Numbered from the stretch's first letter, positions 25,021-35,091 are shown. The stretch: 64,000 nucleotides of DNA from Sediminitomix flava (GCF_003149185.1 NZ_QGDO01000003.1:186001-250000); one strand, 5' to 3'. Notes: generated by a model not told the origin, from the sequence alone. Translations and numbers: made by a program.

Positions 25021-25038
25021 AAAGTAAACGACTGACAT

Positions 25039-27663
25039 ATGAAACATTTTTTTAAACCTAAAAAGATATTTTTCTTAGCGCTTATCACGATTGTGGTGGC
25101 AGGTTCTGCATATACTTTTAATAAGGATGTAGAAAATGAATTGACACCAGAAATGAGAGCTAGACAATTGGTAAGTCAGATGACACTCCAAGAGAAAGTT
25201 TCTCAAATGAAATATGATGCGCCAGCCATCGAACGCCTAAATGTTCCTGCTTATAATTGGTGGAATGAATGTTTGCATGGAGTAGGTAGAGCAGGAGAAG
25301 CAACGGTTTTTCCGCAAGCAATCGGGATGGGGGCTTCTTGGGATACTACGCTTATATTTGAGGCTGCAACAGCCATTTCAGATGAGGCTAGAGCAAAGCA
25401 CCATAGATTTATTAAAGAAGGAAAAAGAGGAATCTATCAAGGTTTAACTTTCTGGACGCCCAATATCAATATTTTCAGAGATCCGAGATGGGGACGTGGA
25501 CAAGAAACTTATGGCGAAGACCCATTTTTGACCTCAAGAATTGGAGTGAATTTTATTAATGGCCTTCAAGGGGATAGAGATGATTATTTGAAAGTGGTAG
25601 CAACAGCAAAACACTTTGCCGTGCACTCGGGGCCAGAAAAGTCAAGACACGAAGATAATTATATCACTACAGATAAAGACTTGCACGAAACTTATTTACC
25701 TGCTTTTGAGGCTGCAATTATTGAAGCCAATGTAGCGTCGGTGATGTGTGCATATAATAGACATAACGATCAAGCATGTTGTGGAAGTAATCTTTTGCTA
25801 GATTCGATCTTAAGACAAGATTGGGCTTTTGATGGATACGTAGTTTCAGATTGTTGGGCCATCAATGATTTCTATTTTCCAAACCGTCATGGCGTTTCTT
25901 CAGATGGAAAAGAAGCATCTGCTTTGGCCGTGAAAACAGGAACAGACTTGAACTGTGGAAACACTTATGATCCACATTTGGCCGAAGCTGTTCTTGAGAA
26001 AATAATTGATGAAGAAGAGCTAGATATTGCACTTACACGATTATTTACGGCTCGTTTCAAACTGGGAATGTTTGATGATGAAAAAGAAGTATTTTGGGCA
26101 CAAATTCCTTACGATGTAGTAACAAGTGAAAAGCATTACGCTTTGTCTGAGCAAATGTCTAAAGAGTCGATGGTATTGTTGAAAAATGAAAATAAGCATT
26201 TGCCACTTTCTAAAGACTTGAAAAAAGTAGCTGTTATTGGTCCTAACGCACACTCAAAGCAGGCTTTACTAGGGAATTATCATGGTACGCCAAAAACATA
26301 TATTACACCACTAGAAGCGATTAAAACCAAATTACCAAATGCAGAAGTGGTATATGAAAGAGGAACTGAGATTGCAGAAGGTTGGCCATTACTAACCCCA
26401 ATTCCTGCTGAAAACTTGAATTGTAAAGGTCAGAAAGGATTAAAAGGAAGTTATTTTACAAATGATAATTGGAACGGAGAACCTGCTTTTGTTCGCCAAG
26501 ATGAAATAGTAGATTTTGTTTGGATTGAAAGACCAATTGAAGGGCATTTATCAGATACAATGACGGTCAGATGGGAAGGAGAAATAGTGGCACCTAAAGC
26601 AGGAAGTTACCGTATTGGACTAAGAGCTTGTAACTCTGGTAAACTTCATTTGAATGGAGAACAAGTATTTGAATTTTCGGATGATCACCAGCCTCAAATG
26701 AAATATTATGATATGAATTTGAAGGAAGGAGAAAAGGTAGCCGTTCAAGTTGACTATTACAATTTCCATGCAGACCCACAAGTTCAATTGCTTTGGGGTA
26801 GAATGGATGAAGACTTACTCGCTCCTGCCGTAAAGGCAGCAAAAGAAGCAGATGCAGTGATCTTGTGTCTTGGTTTAAGTCCAGATATTGAAGGAGAGGA
26901 AATGCCTGTTCTTTTGGAGGGCTTTGACAAAGGAGACCGTTCTGATATTAGATTACCGAAACCTCAGAGAGAGTTACTTCAGGAAATCATGAAAACAGGA
27001 AAATCTGTGACATTGGTACTCATGAATGGTAGTGCTTTGGCGGTGAATTATGCGGCTGAAAACGTACCCGCAATTTTGGAGGCTTGGTATCCGGGGCAAT
27101 TTGGAGGAAAAGCGATCGCAGACGTATTATTTGGAGATTACAATCCGGCAGGTCGTTTGCCAGTCACATTCTATAAGTCCGTAGATGATTTGCCACATTT
27201 CAAATCATATGACATGACGAATAGAACGTATAAATACTTCAAGGGAGAACCTTTATTCCCATTCGGTCATGGTCTAAGTTATACGACATTCAAATATTCT
27301 GAATTGAATCTTCCTAAAATGCTAGAAGCAGGCAAAAAGGTAAATGTGAGTGTAGATGTAACTAACACAGGAGATTATGATGGCGATGAGGTTGTACAAC
27401 TTTACGTAAGTATGCCAGATGCAGAATTAGCTCCGATTAGATCTTTAATTGGTTTTGACCGAATTCATTTGAAAAAAGGCGAAACAAAACGAGTTACTTT
27501 TAATTTAAAGCCAGAACAACTGAAGGTGATCACTTTGGGAGGCAATAAAATCAATTATAAAGGAACGGTACAGTTTTCGGTAGGAGGAAAGCAAGCAGGG
27601 TTTGAAGGAGTAGCAGATGCCTCAAGTACTGAAGTCATAACCGCTAATCTGAAAATGAAATAA
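25039..27663 (+). CDS. GH3 beta-xylosidase/beta-glucosidase with PA14 domain
   Basis: An 874-residue exported glycoside hydrolase family 3 enzyme. An N-terminal hydrophobic segment (IFFLALITIVVAGSA) exports or anchors it. The TIM-barrel domain has WWNECLHGVGRAGEATVFPQ and WTPNINIFRDPRWGRGQETY; the nucleophile is D271 in GYVVSDCWAIND. A PA14 domain (about residues 470-590; LKGSYFTNDNW, YRIGLRACNSGKLHLNG) is inserted in the second alpha/beta domain, and a fibronectin-like C-terminal domain follows (SYTTFKYSELNL). The NEC-LHG and SDCW patterns resemble bacterial beta-xylosidases. It probably releases xylose from periplasmic xylo-oligosaccharides. It lies 77-101 bp before SusC, in the same direction. 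Confidence 0.93.
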   Translation: MKHFFKPKKIFFLALITIVVAGSAYTFNKDVENELTPEMRARQLVSQMTLQEKVSQMKYDAPAIERLNVPAYNWWNECLHGVGRAGEATVFPQAIGMGASWDTTLIFEAATAISDEARAKHHRFIKEGKRGIYQGLTFWTPNINIFRDPRWGRGQETYGEDPFLTSRIGVNFINGLQGDRDDYLKVVATAKHFAVHSGPEKSRHEDNYITTDKDLHETYLPAFEAAIIEANVASVMCAYNRHNDQACCGSNLLLDSILRQDWAFDGYVVSDCWAINDFYFPNRHGVSSDGKEASALAVKTGTDLNCGNTYDPHLAEAVLEKIIDEEELDIALTRLFTARFKLGMFDDEKEVFWAQIPYDVVTSEKHYALSEQMSKESMVLLKNENKHLPLSKDLKKVAVIGPNAHSKQALLGNYHGTPKTYITPLEAIKTKLPNAEVVYERGTEIAEGWPLLTPIPAENLNCKGQKGLKGSYFTNDNWNGEPAFVRQDEIVDFVWIERPIEGHLSDTMTVRWEGEIVAPKAGSYRIGLRACNSGKLHLNGEQVFEFSDDHQPQMKYYDMNLKEGEKVAVQVDYYNFHADPQVQLLWGRMDEDLLAPAVKAAKEADAVILCLGLSPDIEGEEMPVLLEGFDKGDRSDIRLPKPQRELLQEIMKTGKSVTLVLMNGSALAVNYAAENVPAILEAWYPGQFGGKAIADVLFGDYNPAGRLPVTFYKSVDDLPHFKSYDMTNRTYKYFKGEPLFPFGHGLSYTTFKYSELNLPKMLEAGKKVNVSVDVTNTGDYDGDEVVQLYVSMPDAELAPIRSLIGFDRIHLKKGETKRVTFNLKPEQLKVITLGGNKINYKGTVQFSVGGKQAGFEGVADASSTEVITANLKMK

Positions 27664-27672
27664 AGATAAAAA

Positions 27673-27735
27673 GTCAGTAAGCGTGCAGGCTTACTGACTA
27701 CTGCCAAATGCTGTGCAGGCATCGGCAGCTTTTTT
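27673..27735 (+). terminator. Tandem hairpins between GH3 gene and susC
   Basis: Hairpin 1: GTCAGTAAGC (27673-27682) with GCTTACTGAC (27689-27698). Hairpin 2: CTGCC...GC (27701-27711) with GC...GGCAG (27719-27728), followed by seven Ts. Both loops carry GTGCAGG. With no room for a promoter after the T-tract, read-through into susC is probable, so this may be a partial terminator that sets GH3:SusC ratio. Confidence 0.65.
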
Positions 27736-27764
27736 AATCAATGTTTATTTTAACGCAAAATACA

Positions 27765-30700
27765 ATGAATTGTAATCAACTTAAAGTGATTTTGCCTCAA
27801 AAATGGCATAGAGCACTCATTTTTTTGGGAGTGTTTATGCTAAATGTCTATTCGATTCCGCTTCTGGCAGAAGGCGTACAAGACAGGGTGATTAAAGGAA
27901 CGATCACAGATGGAAGTGACGGGACATTCTTAGTAGGTGCATACGTACTTTTGAAGGGAACTTCTACAGGAACAATCACCGATTTTGATGGTGAATTTTC
28001 TATTAGTGTACCTCAAGAAGGAGGCGTTTTGGTTTTCAGTTCTGTAGGGTATAAATCTCAAGAAGTTGAGGTTTTAGGACAGACTGAGATAAACGTAACA
28101 CTTGAAGTAGATGTACAGCAGTTGGAAGAAATAGTAGTAGTTGGTTATGGTACACAAGAAAGAGCTAAGGTAACTGGTGCAGTAGCTACCGTAGGTTCAG
28201 CAGAAATTACTTCAGTGCCCGTTTATACGGCAGATCAAGCCTTACAAGGTAGAGCACCGGGGGTAATGGTGAGTAATAATGGTTCTCCCGGAAATGACCC
28301 GATTGTTCAAATTCGTGGAGTGATGGGTACAAGCGGAAACTCTCCACTGATTGTTGTTGACGGTATTATTGTACAAGGTTTAGGAGATCTGAACCCTTCT
28401 GATATCGAAAATATGACAGTATTGAAAGATGCTGCTACAACAGCAATTTATGGTGCACAAGGTGCAAATGGTGTTGTTTTGGTCACTACGAAAAAAGGAA
28501 AGACAGGAGAAATTACAATTGATGTAGATGGATACACAGGAGTGCAGTCCGTGAATCAACGTTACAATGTAATGAACAGAGACGAGTATATTCAATATGC
28601 GGGAATGTGGGAAAATCCTGCCTCGGGAAGATTGGATAATCCGAAGTTTATGGATATCAGCAAATACGATACAAATTGGCAAGATGAGATTTTCCAAACA
28701 GGGAAAATTGAAAATTATAATGTTGGCCTTTCGGGAGGTTCTGAAAATGCAACTTACCGAATCAGTACAAATTACATGAATCAAGATGGTGTTCTAAAAA
28801 ATACAGGTATCGAAAGATATATGTTTAGAGCCAATTCTTCTTATACCAAAAACAAACTAAATGTAAATCAAACGTTTTCTGTTTCTTATACAGATAAACA
28901 ACCCGAACAAACAAGTGGAGGACGTTCTGCCTTAGAACATGCCATTAAGATGCCTCCATATTTGACAGCTTATAATGCCTCTAACTTAGGCGGTTTTCAA
29001 GGTACTGACGTAAAACTAGATGGGCAAGATGCCGAAAACCCTTTAAGAGTATTAGAGCATACGCAAATCTCTAATCGAAGAGTAAATATGCTCGGTACAC
29101 TTTCAGCCGAGTATGAAATTTTACCAGGTTTGACTGCCAAAGGACAGGCGGGTATGGATTATTTCAGTTATAAAAATGAGCTTTTCTCAGCGGCTTACAA
29201 TGATGGTTCTGCGCTGTCTCGTGATCGAGCATTGATAGAAAGAGCCTATGGTGAGCACAGCCTTTTGACATTGATAGGGCAAATGAGTTACATAAAATCA
29301 TTTGGCAAACATAATATTAATGCGATTGCCGTAGCGGAACGAATTGAAAAGAAATCTTCGAATGCAGGAATGTCTAGCTTTAATGAAATTACAAACGAGA
29401 TAGAAAACATAACCAATGTTGATCTGACAGGAGGTTCTTTCGAAACTATATATGGAAAATTGGGCTATTTAGGCCGACTCAACTACGATTATGATGGCAG
29501 ATATTTATTTGCTGCTTCTTACAGATATGATGCTTCATCAAGGTTTGGAACAAATAATAGATGGGCTGGTTTTTATTCCGTTTCCGCAGGTTGGAATATC
29601 GCAGACGAAGCCTTTTTCCCAGAAACAGATGCCGTTTCTCAGTTGAAACTTAGAGGTAGTTATGGTTCAGTAGGAAATGATAATATTGGAGATTACCGCT
29701 ATTCTGCATCTATTATGACGGGTAATCACAACTATATTTTCCAAGGAAATAATGGATTGTATCAAACTCCGGGTTCTACGGCTGGAAACTTACCCAACCC
29801 GAACTTGAAATGGGAGACGACATTTATGACTAACATAGGTATCGACTTAGGTTTGTTTGAAGATCGTTTTACACTTTCGGCAGAATATTATAAAAATGAA
29901 AGTAATGATTTATTGATCAATGTTTCACAAGTTTCTTCGATTGGTGGAGTTAATTCAACACAAGCCAAAAATGCAGGAGGAGCACAAGTAAGTGGTGTGG
30001 AAGTCAATTTGGGGGTGAAAAACTTTGACAAAGCCTTTAAGTGGTCAGCCAATCTGAACTTGAGTACCATGAATAATAAGGTCAATGATTTGGGTGGAGA
30101 AACTTTGTACGAAGGCTATTACGAAAACAATGGTTCTATTCTGAGAAGTGTAGAAGGAGAGCCACTACGCCATTTCTATGGCTATGAAGTAGCGGGTATT
30201 TTCAGGTCTTGGGAAGAAATTTATACTTCAGCAGAACAAACCAACAATACAGCTCCTGGAGATATCAAATACAGAGATCAGAACAATGACGGCGTGATCG
30301 ATGAAAATGATAGAGTTGTGATCGGTAATCCTACACCAGATTTGGTTTTTGGTTTTAGTCTAGATTTCTCATACAAAAACTTTGACTTGAATATGTTCTT
30401 AAACGGAACCTATGGAAATGAAATCTACAACACTACTTTATGGTATTTGGAAGGTGGACAACGTTTCTTCAATGCCGAGCCGAAGATGTTGAATGCTTGG
30501 ACTCCAGAAAATCCAGATTCAAATGTCCCACGTCTGAATAGCTCTGGAGATAACCTTCGAACATCAGATCGATTTGTGGAAGATGGTTCTTATGTGAGGT
30601 TAAAAAATATCACTTTAGGATATACGATTCCGAGTCAGAAAATCTCTAAATACATTTCAAGATGTCGATTGTATATGAGTGCCCAAAATCTTTTCACACT

Positions 30701-30836
30701 GACAAATTACAGTGGTTTAGATCCTGAAGTAGGTGCTGCTGCTGCAAGTGGAAATAACCCTGCTGAAATGGGAATCGACAGAGGGAATTACCCAACACCT
30801 GTCACAATTATTGGCGGACTACAACTAAACTTTTAA
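27765..30836 (+). CDS. SusC/RagA TonB-linked outer membrane transporter (locus 1)
   Basis: About 1023 residues. I prefer the ATG at 27765; an in-frame ATG at 27741 sits 5 bases after a terminator T-tract. After the signal peptide comes a carboxypeptidase-regulatory-like domain (IKGTITDGSDGTFLVGAYVL ... TGTITDFDGEFSIS), the TonB-contact region and plug (VVVGYGTQERAKVTGAVATV; ALQGRAPGVMVSNNGSPGND; LIVVDGIIVQGL), then a 22-strand barrel ending in a Phe (GGLQLNF). It imports oligosaccharides across the outer membrane with its SusD lid, energised by TonB. The stop is directly followed by the SusD start. Context says xylo-oligosaccharides. Confidence 0.95.
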   Translation: MNCNQLKVILPQKWHRALIFLGVFMLNVYSIPLLAEGVQDRVIKGTITDGSDGTFLVGAYVLLKGTSTGTITDFDGEFSISVPQEGGVLVFSSVGYKSQEVEVLGQTEINVTLEVDVQQLEEIVVVGYGTQERAKVTGAVATVGSAEITSVPVYTADQALQGRAPGVMVSNNGSPGNDPIVQIRGVMGTSGNSPLIVVDGIIVQGLGDLNPSDIENMTVLKDAATTAIYGAQGANGVVLVTTKKGKTGEITIDVDGYTGVQSVNQRYNVMNRDEYIQYAGMWENPASGRLDNPKFMDISKYDTNWQDEIFQTGKIENYNVGLSGGSENATYRISTNYMNQDGVLKNTGIERYMFRANSSYTKNKLNVNQTFSVSYTDKQPEQTSGGRSALEHAIKMPPYLTAYNASNLGGFQGTDVKLDGQDAENPLRVLEHTQISNRRVNMLGTLSAEYEILPGLTAKGQAGMDYFSYKNELFSAAYNDGSALSRDRALIERAYGEHSLLTLIGQMSYIKSFGKHNINAIAVAERIEKKSSNAGMSSFNEITNEIENITNVDLTGGSFETIYGKLGYLGRLNYDYDGRYLFAASYRYDASSRFGTNNRWAGFYSVSAGWNIADEAFFPETDAVSQLKLRGSYGSVGNDNIGDYRYSASIMTGNHNYIFQGNNGLYQTPGSTAGNLPNPNLKWETTFMTNIGIDLGLFEDRFTLSAEYYKNESNDLLINVSQVSSIGGVNSTQAKNAGGAQVSGVEVNLGVKNFDKAFKWSANLNLSTMNNKVNDLGGETLYEGYYENNGSILRSVEGEPLRHFYGYEVAGIFRSWEEIYTSAEQTNNTAPGDIKYRDQNNDGVIDENDRVVIGNPTPDLVFGFSLDFSYKNFDLNMFLNGTYGNEIYNTTLWYLEGGQRFFNAEPKMLNAWTPENPDSNVPRLNSSGDNLRTSDRFVEDGSYVRLKNITLGYTIPSQKISKYISRCRLYMSAQNLFTLTNYSGLDPEVGAAAASGNNPAEMGIDRGNYPTPVTIIGGLQLNF

Positions 30837-32312
30837 ATGGTGATGAAAATGAAACGATTTAATATTCTATCATTGTTGATTGTGTTTTTCGCAAGCTCAT
30901 GTAGTACAGACTTTTTAGAATTATCAAACCCAAATGATCTGACTGATGAGACTTTTTTCAAGAATAAAGCACAGTTACAGTCTTCAGTAGATGCAGCATA
31001 TGCCAATATGCAGTCGAAGGGTTTGTTTATTCGTCATTTCTTCTTCATGCACGATAACATGGCGCATGAAGTATCTCTGAACCCTCAGCACGAGACAGAT
31101 AAAAGACAGTATTTTGATTTCAATTTTGATGCAAACCATCAAGGGATTTTTACCTATTGGGACAATTGTTTCAGAGGAATCAATAAGGCGAATTTTGTCA
31201 TTTCTAATCAAGACAAATTTGAGAATGTCACGCAAGATGATATCAATAGAGCTTTAGGTGAAACGTACTTTATGAGAGCCTTTTATTATCATCTGTTGGT
31301 GACAAGGTTTGGCGGTGTGCCTATTTATACAGAGCTGACAGATATACCACAGCCAAGAGCTACGAAAGAGGAAGTGTATGATTTCATTTTTGAAAACTTG
31401 AACTATGCCACAGAGCTTTTACCAGATCGTTTGAATACGGATGGAGGTAGAGCAACTGTAGGAGCCGCTTGGGCACTCAAAGGCAAAATGCATTTGTATT
31501 TGGGAGAATGGCAAGCAGCAAGAGATAGTTTTGAGAAGGTGACAGGTTATAACTTGGTAGCTGATTATATGGACAACTTCTTGGAAGAAACGGAATATAA
31601 TGAGGAGTCTATATTTGAAGTTGGGTTCACTAGAGAGTTTGGGTGGTCTGATGCAGATACTTGGTGGAATGAAGACGCTTCTGGTATGCAGTATGTATCT
31701 CTTAGAGGACAGGAGTATGGTTGGAATGATTGGTTTAATTCTTATCCTAGTGATGATTTGCTTGATGAATATGAAGACAATGACCCAAGATATGTAGCCA
31801 ATTTCTATACTGATGGAGAAATGTTTAATAATGGTACAGAGGTAGTAAGCTTACCAGATCATAGAGCCGCATGGAAGAAATACCAAAACTATTACCAACG
31901 TCCGAATGAAGAAATTGCTTCTGGGATCAACCACAGAGTCATCCGATATGCAGATGTCCTTTTGATGTGGGCAGAAGCGGAGAACGAGTTGGGCAATACT
32001 TCTAAGGCCGTTGAACTTATGAATCAAGTACGTGATCGTGTAGGTATGCCTCGTTATGGAACATCAGAAATGAATGTTTCTTATCCTGTCGGAAACAAGC
32101 AGCAAATTTTTGATGCAATTGTTCACGAACGAAAAGTAGAGTTGGCAGGAGAGCAAGTTCGTCTCAATGATTTACTACGTTGGAATCTGGCAGAATCTTT
32201 CTTAGCAGGAACAGGATTTGTGAAAGGAAAACATGAACTGTTGCCTATTCCTCAGAAAGAAATTGATGTAAATCCAGTCATCGATGAAGCAGACCAAAAT
32301 CCAGGCTATTAA
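30837..32312 (+). CDS. SusD/RagB nutrient-binding lipoprotein (locus 1)
   Basis: A 491-residue lipoprotein whose lipobox FFASSC precedes Cys23. SusD features: STDFLELSNPNDLTDETFF at the start, GETYFMRAFYYHLLVTRFGGVP in the TPR part, RVIRYADVLLMWAEAENELG, a RKVELAGEQVRLNDLLRW helix and a terminal ELLPIPQKEID ... QNPGY. It is the extracellular lid of the SusC transporter and binds the glycan. Its start codon abuts the susC stop, so translation is coupled (ATGs at codons 1, 3 and 5 are possible starts). Followed 11 bp later by a glycan-binding lipoprotein gene. Confidence 0.95.
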   Translation: MVMKMKRFNILSLLIVFFASSCSTDFLELSNPNDLTDETFFKNKAQLQSSVDAAYANMQSKGLFIRHFFFMHDNMAHEVSLNPQHETDKRQYFDFNFDANHQGIFTYWDNCFRGINKANFVISNQDKFENVTQDDINRALGETYFMRAFYYHLLVTRFGGVPIYTELTDIPQPRATKEEVYDFIFENLNYATELLPDRLNTDGGRATVGAAWALKGKMHLYLGEWQAARDSFEKVTGYNLVADYMDNFLEETEYNEESIFEVGFTREFGWSDADTWWNEDASGMQYVSLRGQEYGWNDWFNSYPSDDLLDEYEDNDPRYVANFYTDGEMFNNGTEVVSLPDHRAAWKKYQNYYQRPNEEIASGINHRVIRYADVLLMWAEAENELGNTSKAVELMNQVRDRVGMPRYGTSEMNVSYPVGNKQQIFDAIVHERKVELAGEQVRLNDLLRWNLAESFLAGTGFVKGKHELLPIPQKEIDVNPVIDEADQNPGY

Positions 32313-32323
32313 TTTTTAATCTT

Positions 32324-33562
32324 ATGAAATTCACTATGAAAAAGATAGCGATATATTTTAGCTCACTCTTACTTATAGGGCTGTTTTACAGTTGTAATAA
32401 TTCAGAAGATGAGCCAAGTTTAGAATCCGTTGTAGCACAGTTTACAGCGACACCAAGTGAAGAAAATCCGAACTATATTGTTCTAAATAATACTTCAACA
32501 GGCTCACATGTACTAAGCTCTTGGAAGTTTAAAGAAGATGGTCCTTTTGTGAGAGGAAAGTTGGGAATGGATACCACCTATTATCCAAATGAAGGGACAT
32601 ACAAAGTCACGCTGTATTCGGGTAATGATTTGGGATATGATTCCACTTCTCAAGAGATTGTCATTAACCAACGCGATCCAGATCTTCCACCTGTAGGTGG
32701 TGATAGTTTCTTACTCTTAGGTGATTTTGAAGATGGCGAAGTAGGAGATTGGAATGCATGGGGGCAAGATGTTTCTGTAGTCGCAAACCCTGCAGCAAAT
32801 GCCGTTAATCCATCAGATATGGTGTTGAAAATGACACAATCTAGTGCTTGGGAGAATAGTGCTTGCCGTCAAGTGGCTCAAGTCAATGGTAAAACCACAA
32901 AGATTGTTGTAGATGTTTACTTTGAACAAGCAGGAGATCTTAAGCTTCAAATTGAAGGAGATTTTAATACAGGTTATTTCCAAGGAGTACCAGCGGGAGA
33001 ATGGGTGACTTTAGAGTATGATATTGAAAATGAAGTAGATGATAGTACAGAATATCCATGGATTCTTTTTCAAGGAAATACAGGAGGAAGTTATTATATC
33101 GATAACATAAAATATTATGCCTTAGATGTTGGAGGACCTGGAGGTACAAATTATGGCGATTTCGAAGATCAGCAAGTCGGAGAATGGAATGCGTGGAGTC
33201 AGCCTGTGTCTGTTGTGGCAAATCCGTCACCATCTGCAGAAAACAGTTCTGAATTTGTGCTGATGATGAGTCAAACAGAGCCTTGGTCTTCAAATGCCGT
33301 TCGAAATGGTGAGATTGTAGGTATAGCTGCAGATAAAATTACGATTGATGTTTACTTTGAAGAAGCGGGGTCACTAAAACTCCAATTAGAAGAAAGCTTT
33401 GAAACAGGCTATTTCCTTGATGTAGAAGCAGGAAAATGGCAGACGCTAGAGTATGATCTAAAAGATCAGATTGATCCTAGCATTACGTATCCTTGGGTAG
33501 TGATTCAAGGGAATACAGCAGGTAATTACTATATCGATAATATCACCTATCACGAATTGTAG
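32324..33562 (+). CDS. Surface glycan-binding lipoprotein with duplicated CBM-like module
   Basis: A 412-residue lipoprotein (Cys24 after LLLIGLFYSC; a second in-frame ATG at 32336 is equally plausible). Residues about 35-125 form a PKD-like beta domain (VAQFTATPSEENPNY; YPNEGTYKVTLYSGN). Two homologous modules follow (about 130-270 and 277-412), each with GDFED..VG.WNAW, VSVVANP, a Trp-containing QS-AW / TEPW segment, VDVYFE.AG.LKLQ, and PW...QGNT.G.YYIDNI, like jelly-roll carbohydrate-binding modules. Position after SusD marks it as the SusE/F-like surface binding protein of this locus, probably holding xylan for the GH10 enzymes. Confidence 0.82.
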   Translation: MKFTMKKIAIYFSSLLLIGLFYSCNNSEDEPSLESVVAQFTATPSEENPNYIVLNNTSTGSHVLSSWKFKEDGPFVRGKLGMDTTYYPNEGTYKVTLYSGNDLGYDSTSQEIVINQRDPDLPPVGGDSFLLLGDFEDGEVGDWNAWGQDVSVVANPAANAVNPSDMVLKMTQSSAWENSACRQVAQVNGKTTKIVVDVYFEQAGDLKLQIEGDFNTGYFQGVPAGEWVTLEYDIENEVDDSTEYPWILFQGNTGGSYYIDNIKYYALDVGGPGGTNYGDFEDQQVGEWNAWSQPVSVVANPSPSAENSSEFVLMMSQTEPWSSNAVRNGEIVGIAADKITIDVYFEEAGSLKLQLEESFETGYFLDVEAGKWQTLEYDLKDQIDPSITYPWVVIQGNTAGNYYIDNITYHEL

Positions 33563-33662
33563 TCTTTATTATAGATCAATAAGATTACATTTTTCAGAGT
33601 AAATGCAGTATCCGAAACGGATATGTAGTTTAATTTTTTTAAACATTAAAAAAGAAGCAATC

Positions 33663-35006
33663 ATGAACACAAAGCACATTCTAGTTCTATTTGCTTTCCT
33701 TTTAGCTTTCACAAGCTGCGAAGAAAACAAGGAGAGAAGCATTACGCTAGCTCAGCCAGAAATATATAATGTGACCAATCTTAAAGCGAATAGTTTTAAA
33801 ATTGAATACACACAAATAGTCAATGCTCAGAGTTATGAGATCAGTTTGGCTACCGATGAATCTTTTACAGAACTTGTCTCGCCATATGAAAGCGTAAGTG
33901 TGAAGGATGATAATTATAGTTTTACGGACTTACAGGCCAATCAGACCTATTACGTGAGAGTAACCGCAGAATATCAGGAATTGAGATCTGAAAGTTCAGT
34001 GGCAGAAAAGGTAACTACTCTAGTGGCCGATGATGTAGAGCCAGATACAGCACTAAAAGAAGTCGCAGAGTCATTCCACGTAGGTATGGCCGTTATTACT
34101 GAAAGGTTGAATGGTACACATCATGAGATTTATCAGAGAGAGTATAATCAAATTACTGCAGAATGGGAGATGAAAATGAATATTATGTATCCAACAGAAG
34201 GACGTTATGATTTCACTGCGGCAGATCAATTGGTGGATTATGCCGAAGCAAATGGAATGAGAATTCACGGTCATGCACTTATTTGGCATGCTGCTACGCC
34301 TACTTGGGTTGAAGATTTTGCAGGAACTGATGAGGAGTTTGAAACAATGGTAGAAGATTACATTAAAACTACCGTTTCTCGTTACAAAGGTCGAATCGTA
34401 TCTTGGGATGTCGTAAACGAAGCAGTCAATGATAGTAATGGCGAATTGAGAAATACAGTTTTCCTTCAAAGAATGGGCGCTGATTATATCCAAAAATGTT
34501 TCCAATGGGCTAGAGAAGCTGATCCAGATGTATTGCTTTTCTACAATGATTATAACCTTTGTTGGGATCAAACAAAACTAGGTACAGTACTAAATCTGAT
34601 TGATGACTTTCAGACTAATAATGTCCCTTTAGATGGAGTTGGTTTCCAAATGCATATCAGTTACAATGGCCCTTCTAAAGCTCGAATTGCAGAAAATACG
34701 AAGCTCGTCACAGACAAAGGTGTTTTACTTCATTATTCAGAATTAGATGTGAAAGTAAACCCAGACAATGACATTTCTGAATTGACTGAAGAAAGAGCAT
34801 TTGCACAAAAAGACAAGGTAACTGAAGTTGTAGAAATCTATAATGCAATACCAGAGGGAAGCAAGTTTGCTCTCACAATTTGGGGATTAAGAGACAATGA
34901 ATCTTGGATTCCTAATCAACAAGGACATGCCGACTGGGCATTGTTCTATGATGAAGATTTTAATATCAAGAAAGCACATACGGGTTTCCTTGAAGGACTT
35001 GAATAA
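33663..35006 (+). CDS. GH10 endo-xylanase lipoprotein with N-terminal FN3 domain
   Basis: 447 residues from the ATG at 33663, which gives a lipoprotein signal (LLAFTSC, Cys17); the upstream in-frame ATG at 33603 would add a non-signal extension. Residues about 30-125 are a fibronectin type III domain (PEIYNVTNLKANSFKIEY; YVRVTAEYQ). The GH10 barrel follows: GHALIWHAATPTWV, the acid/base E253 in SWDVVNEAVND, FYNDYN, GVGFQMHI, the nucleophile E360 in LLHYSELDVKVN, and FALTIWGLRDNESWIP. It should cleave beta-1,4-xylan at the cell surface for SusCD import. All catalytic residues are present. Confidence 0.93.
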   Translation: MNTKHILVLFAFLLAFTSCEENKERSITLAQPEIYNVTNLKANSFKIEYTQIVNAQSYEISLATDESFTELVSPYESVSVKDDNYSFTDLQANQTYYVRVTAEYQELRSESSVAEKVTTLVADDVEPDTALKEVAESFHVGMAVITERLNGTHHEIYQREYNQITAEWEMKMNIMYPTEGRYDFTAADQLVDYAEANGMRIHGHALIWHAATPTWVEDFAGTDEEFETMVEDYIKTTVSRYKGRIVSWDVVNEAVNDSNGELRNTVFLQRMGADYIQKCFQWAREADPDVLLFYNDYNLCWDQTKLGTVLNLIDDFQTNNVPLDGVGFQMHISYNGPSKARIAENTKLVTDKGVLLHYSELDVKVNPDNDISELTEERAFAQKDKVTEVVEIYNAIPEGSKFALTIWGLRDNESWIPNQQGHADWALFYDEDFNIKKAHTGFLEGLE

Positions 35007-35038
35007 TTCATAAATAAGTAGTTTAAACAAAAAGCTCA

Positions 35039-35091
35039 AAAACGTCAGTGGACATACCATCTTTTATTAATCGGTATTAAACTGACGTTTT
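35039..35091 (+). terminator. Hairpin between the two GH10 genes
   Basis: AAAACGTCAGT (35039-35049) pairs perfectly with ACTGACGTTTT (35081-35091), with an inner ATACC/GGTAT stem in the loop. The T-tract is within the stem end. It may be an intra-operon attenuator. Confidence 0.6.

Noticed and set aside
24762-25088. 108-codon minus-strand frame in the spacer before GH3
   Set aside because: His/Met-rich end derives from a CATCATGCAT repeat, it overlaps the GH3 signal peptide on the other strand, and shows no conserved motif.
34071-34571. 166-codon antisense frame inside the first GH10 gene
   Set aside because: Shadow of a clear GH10 catalytic domain; no family features of its own.
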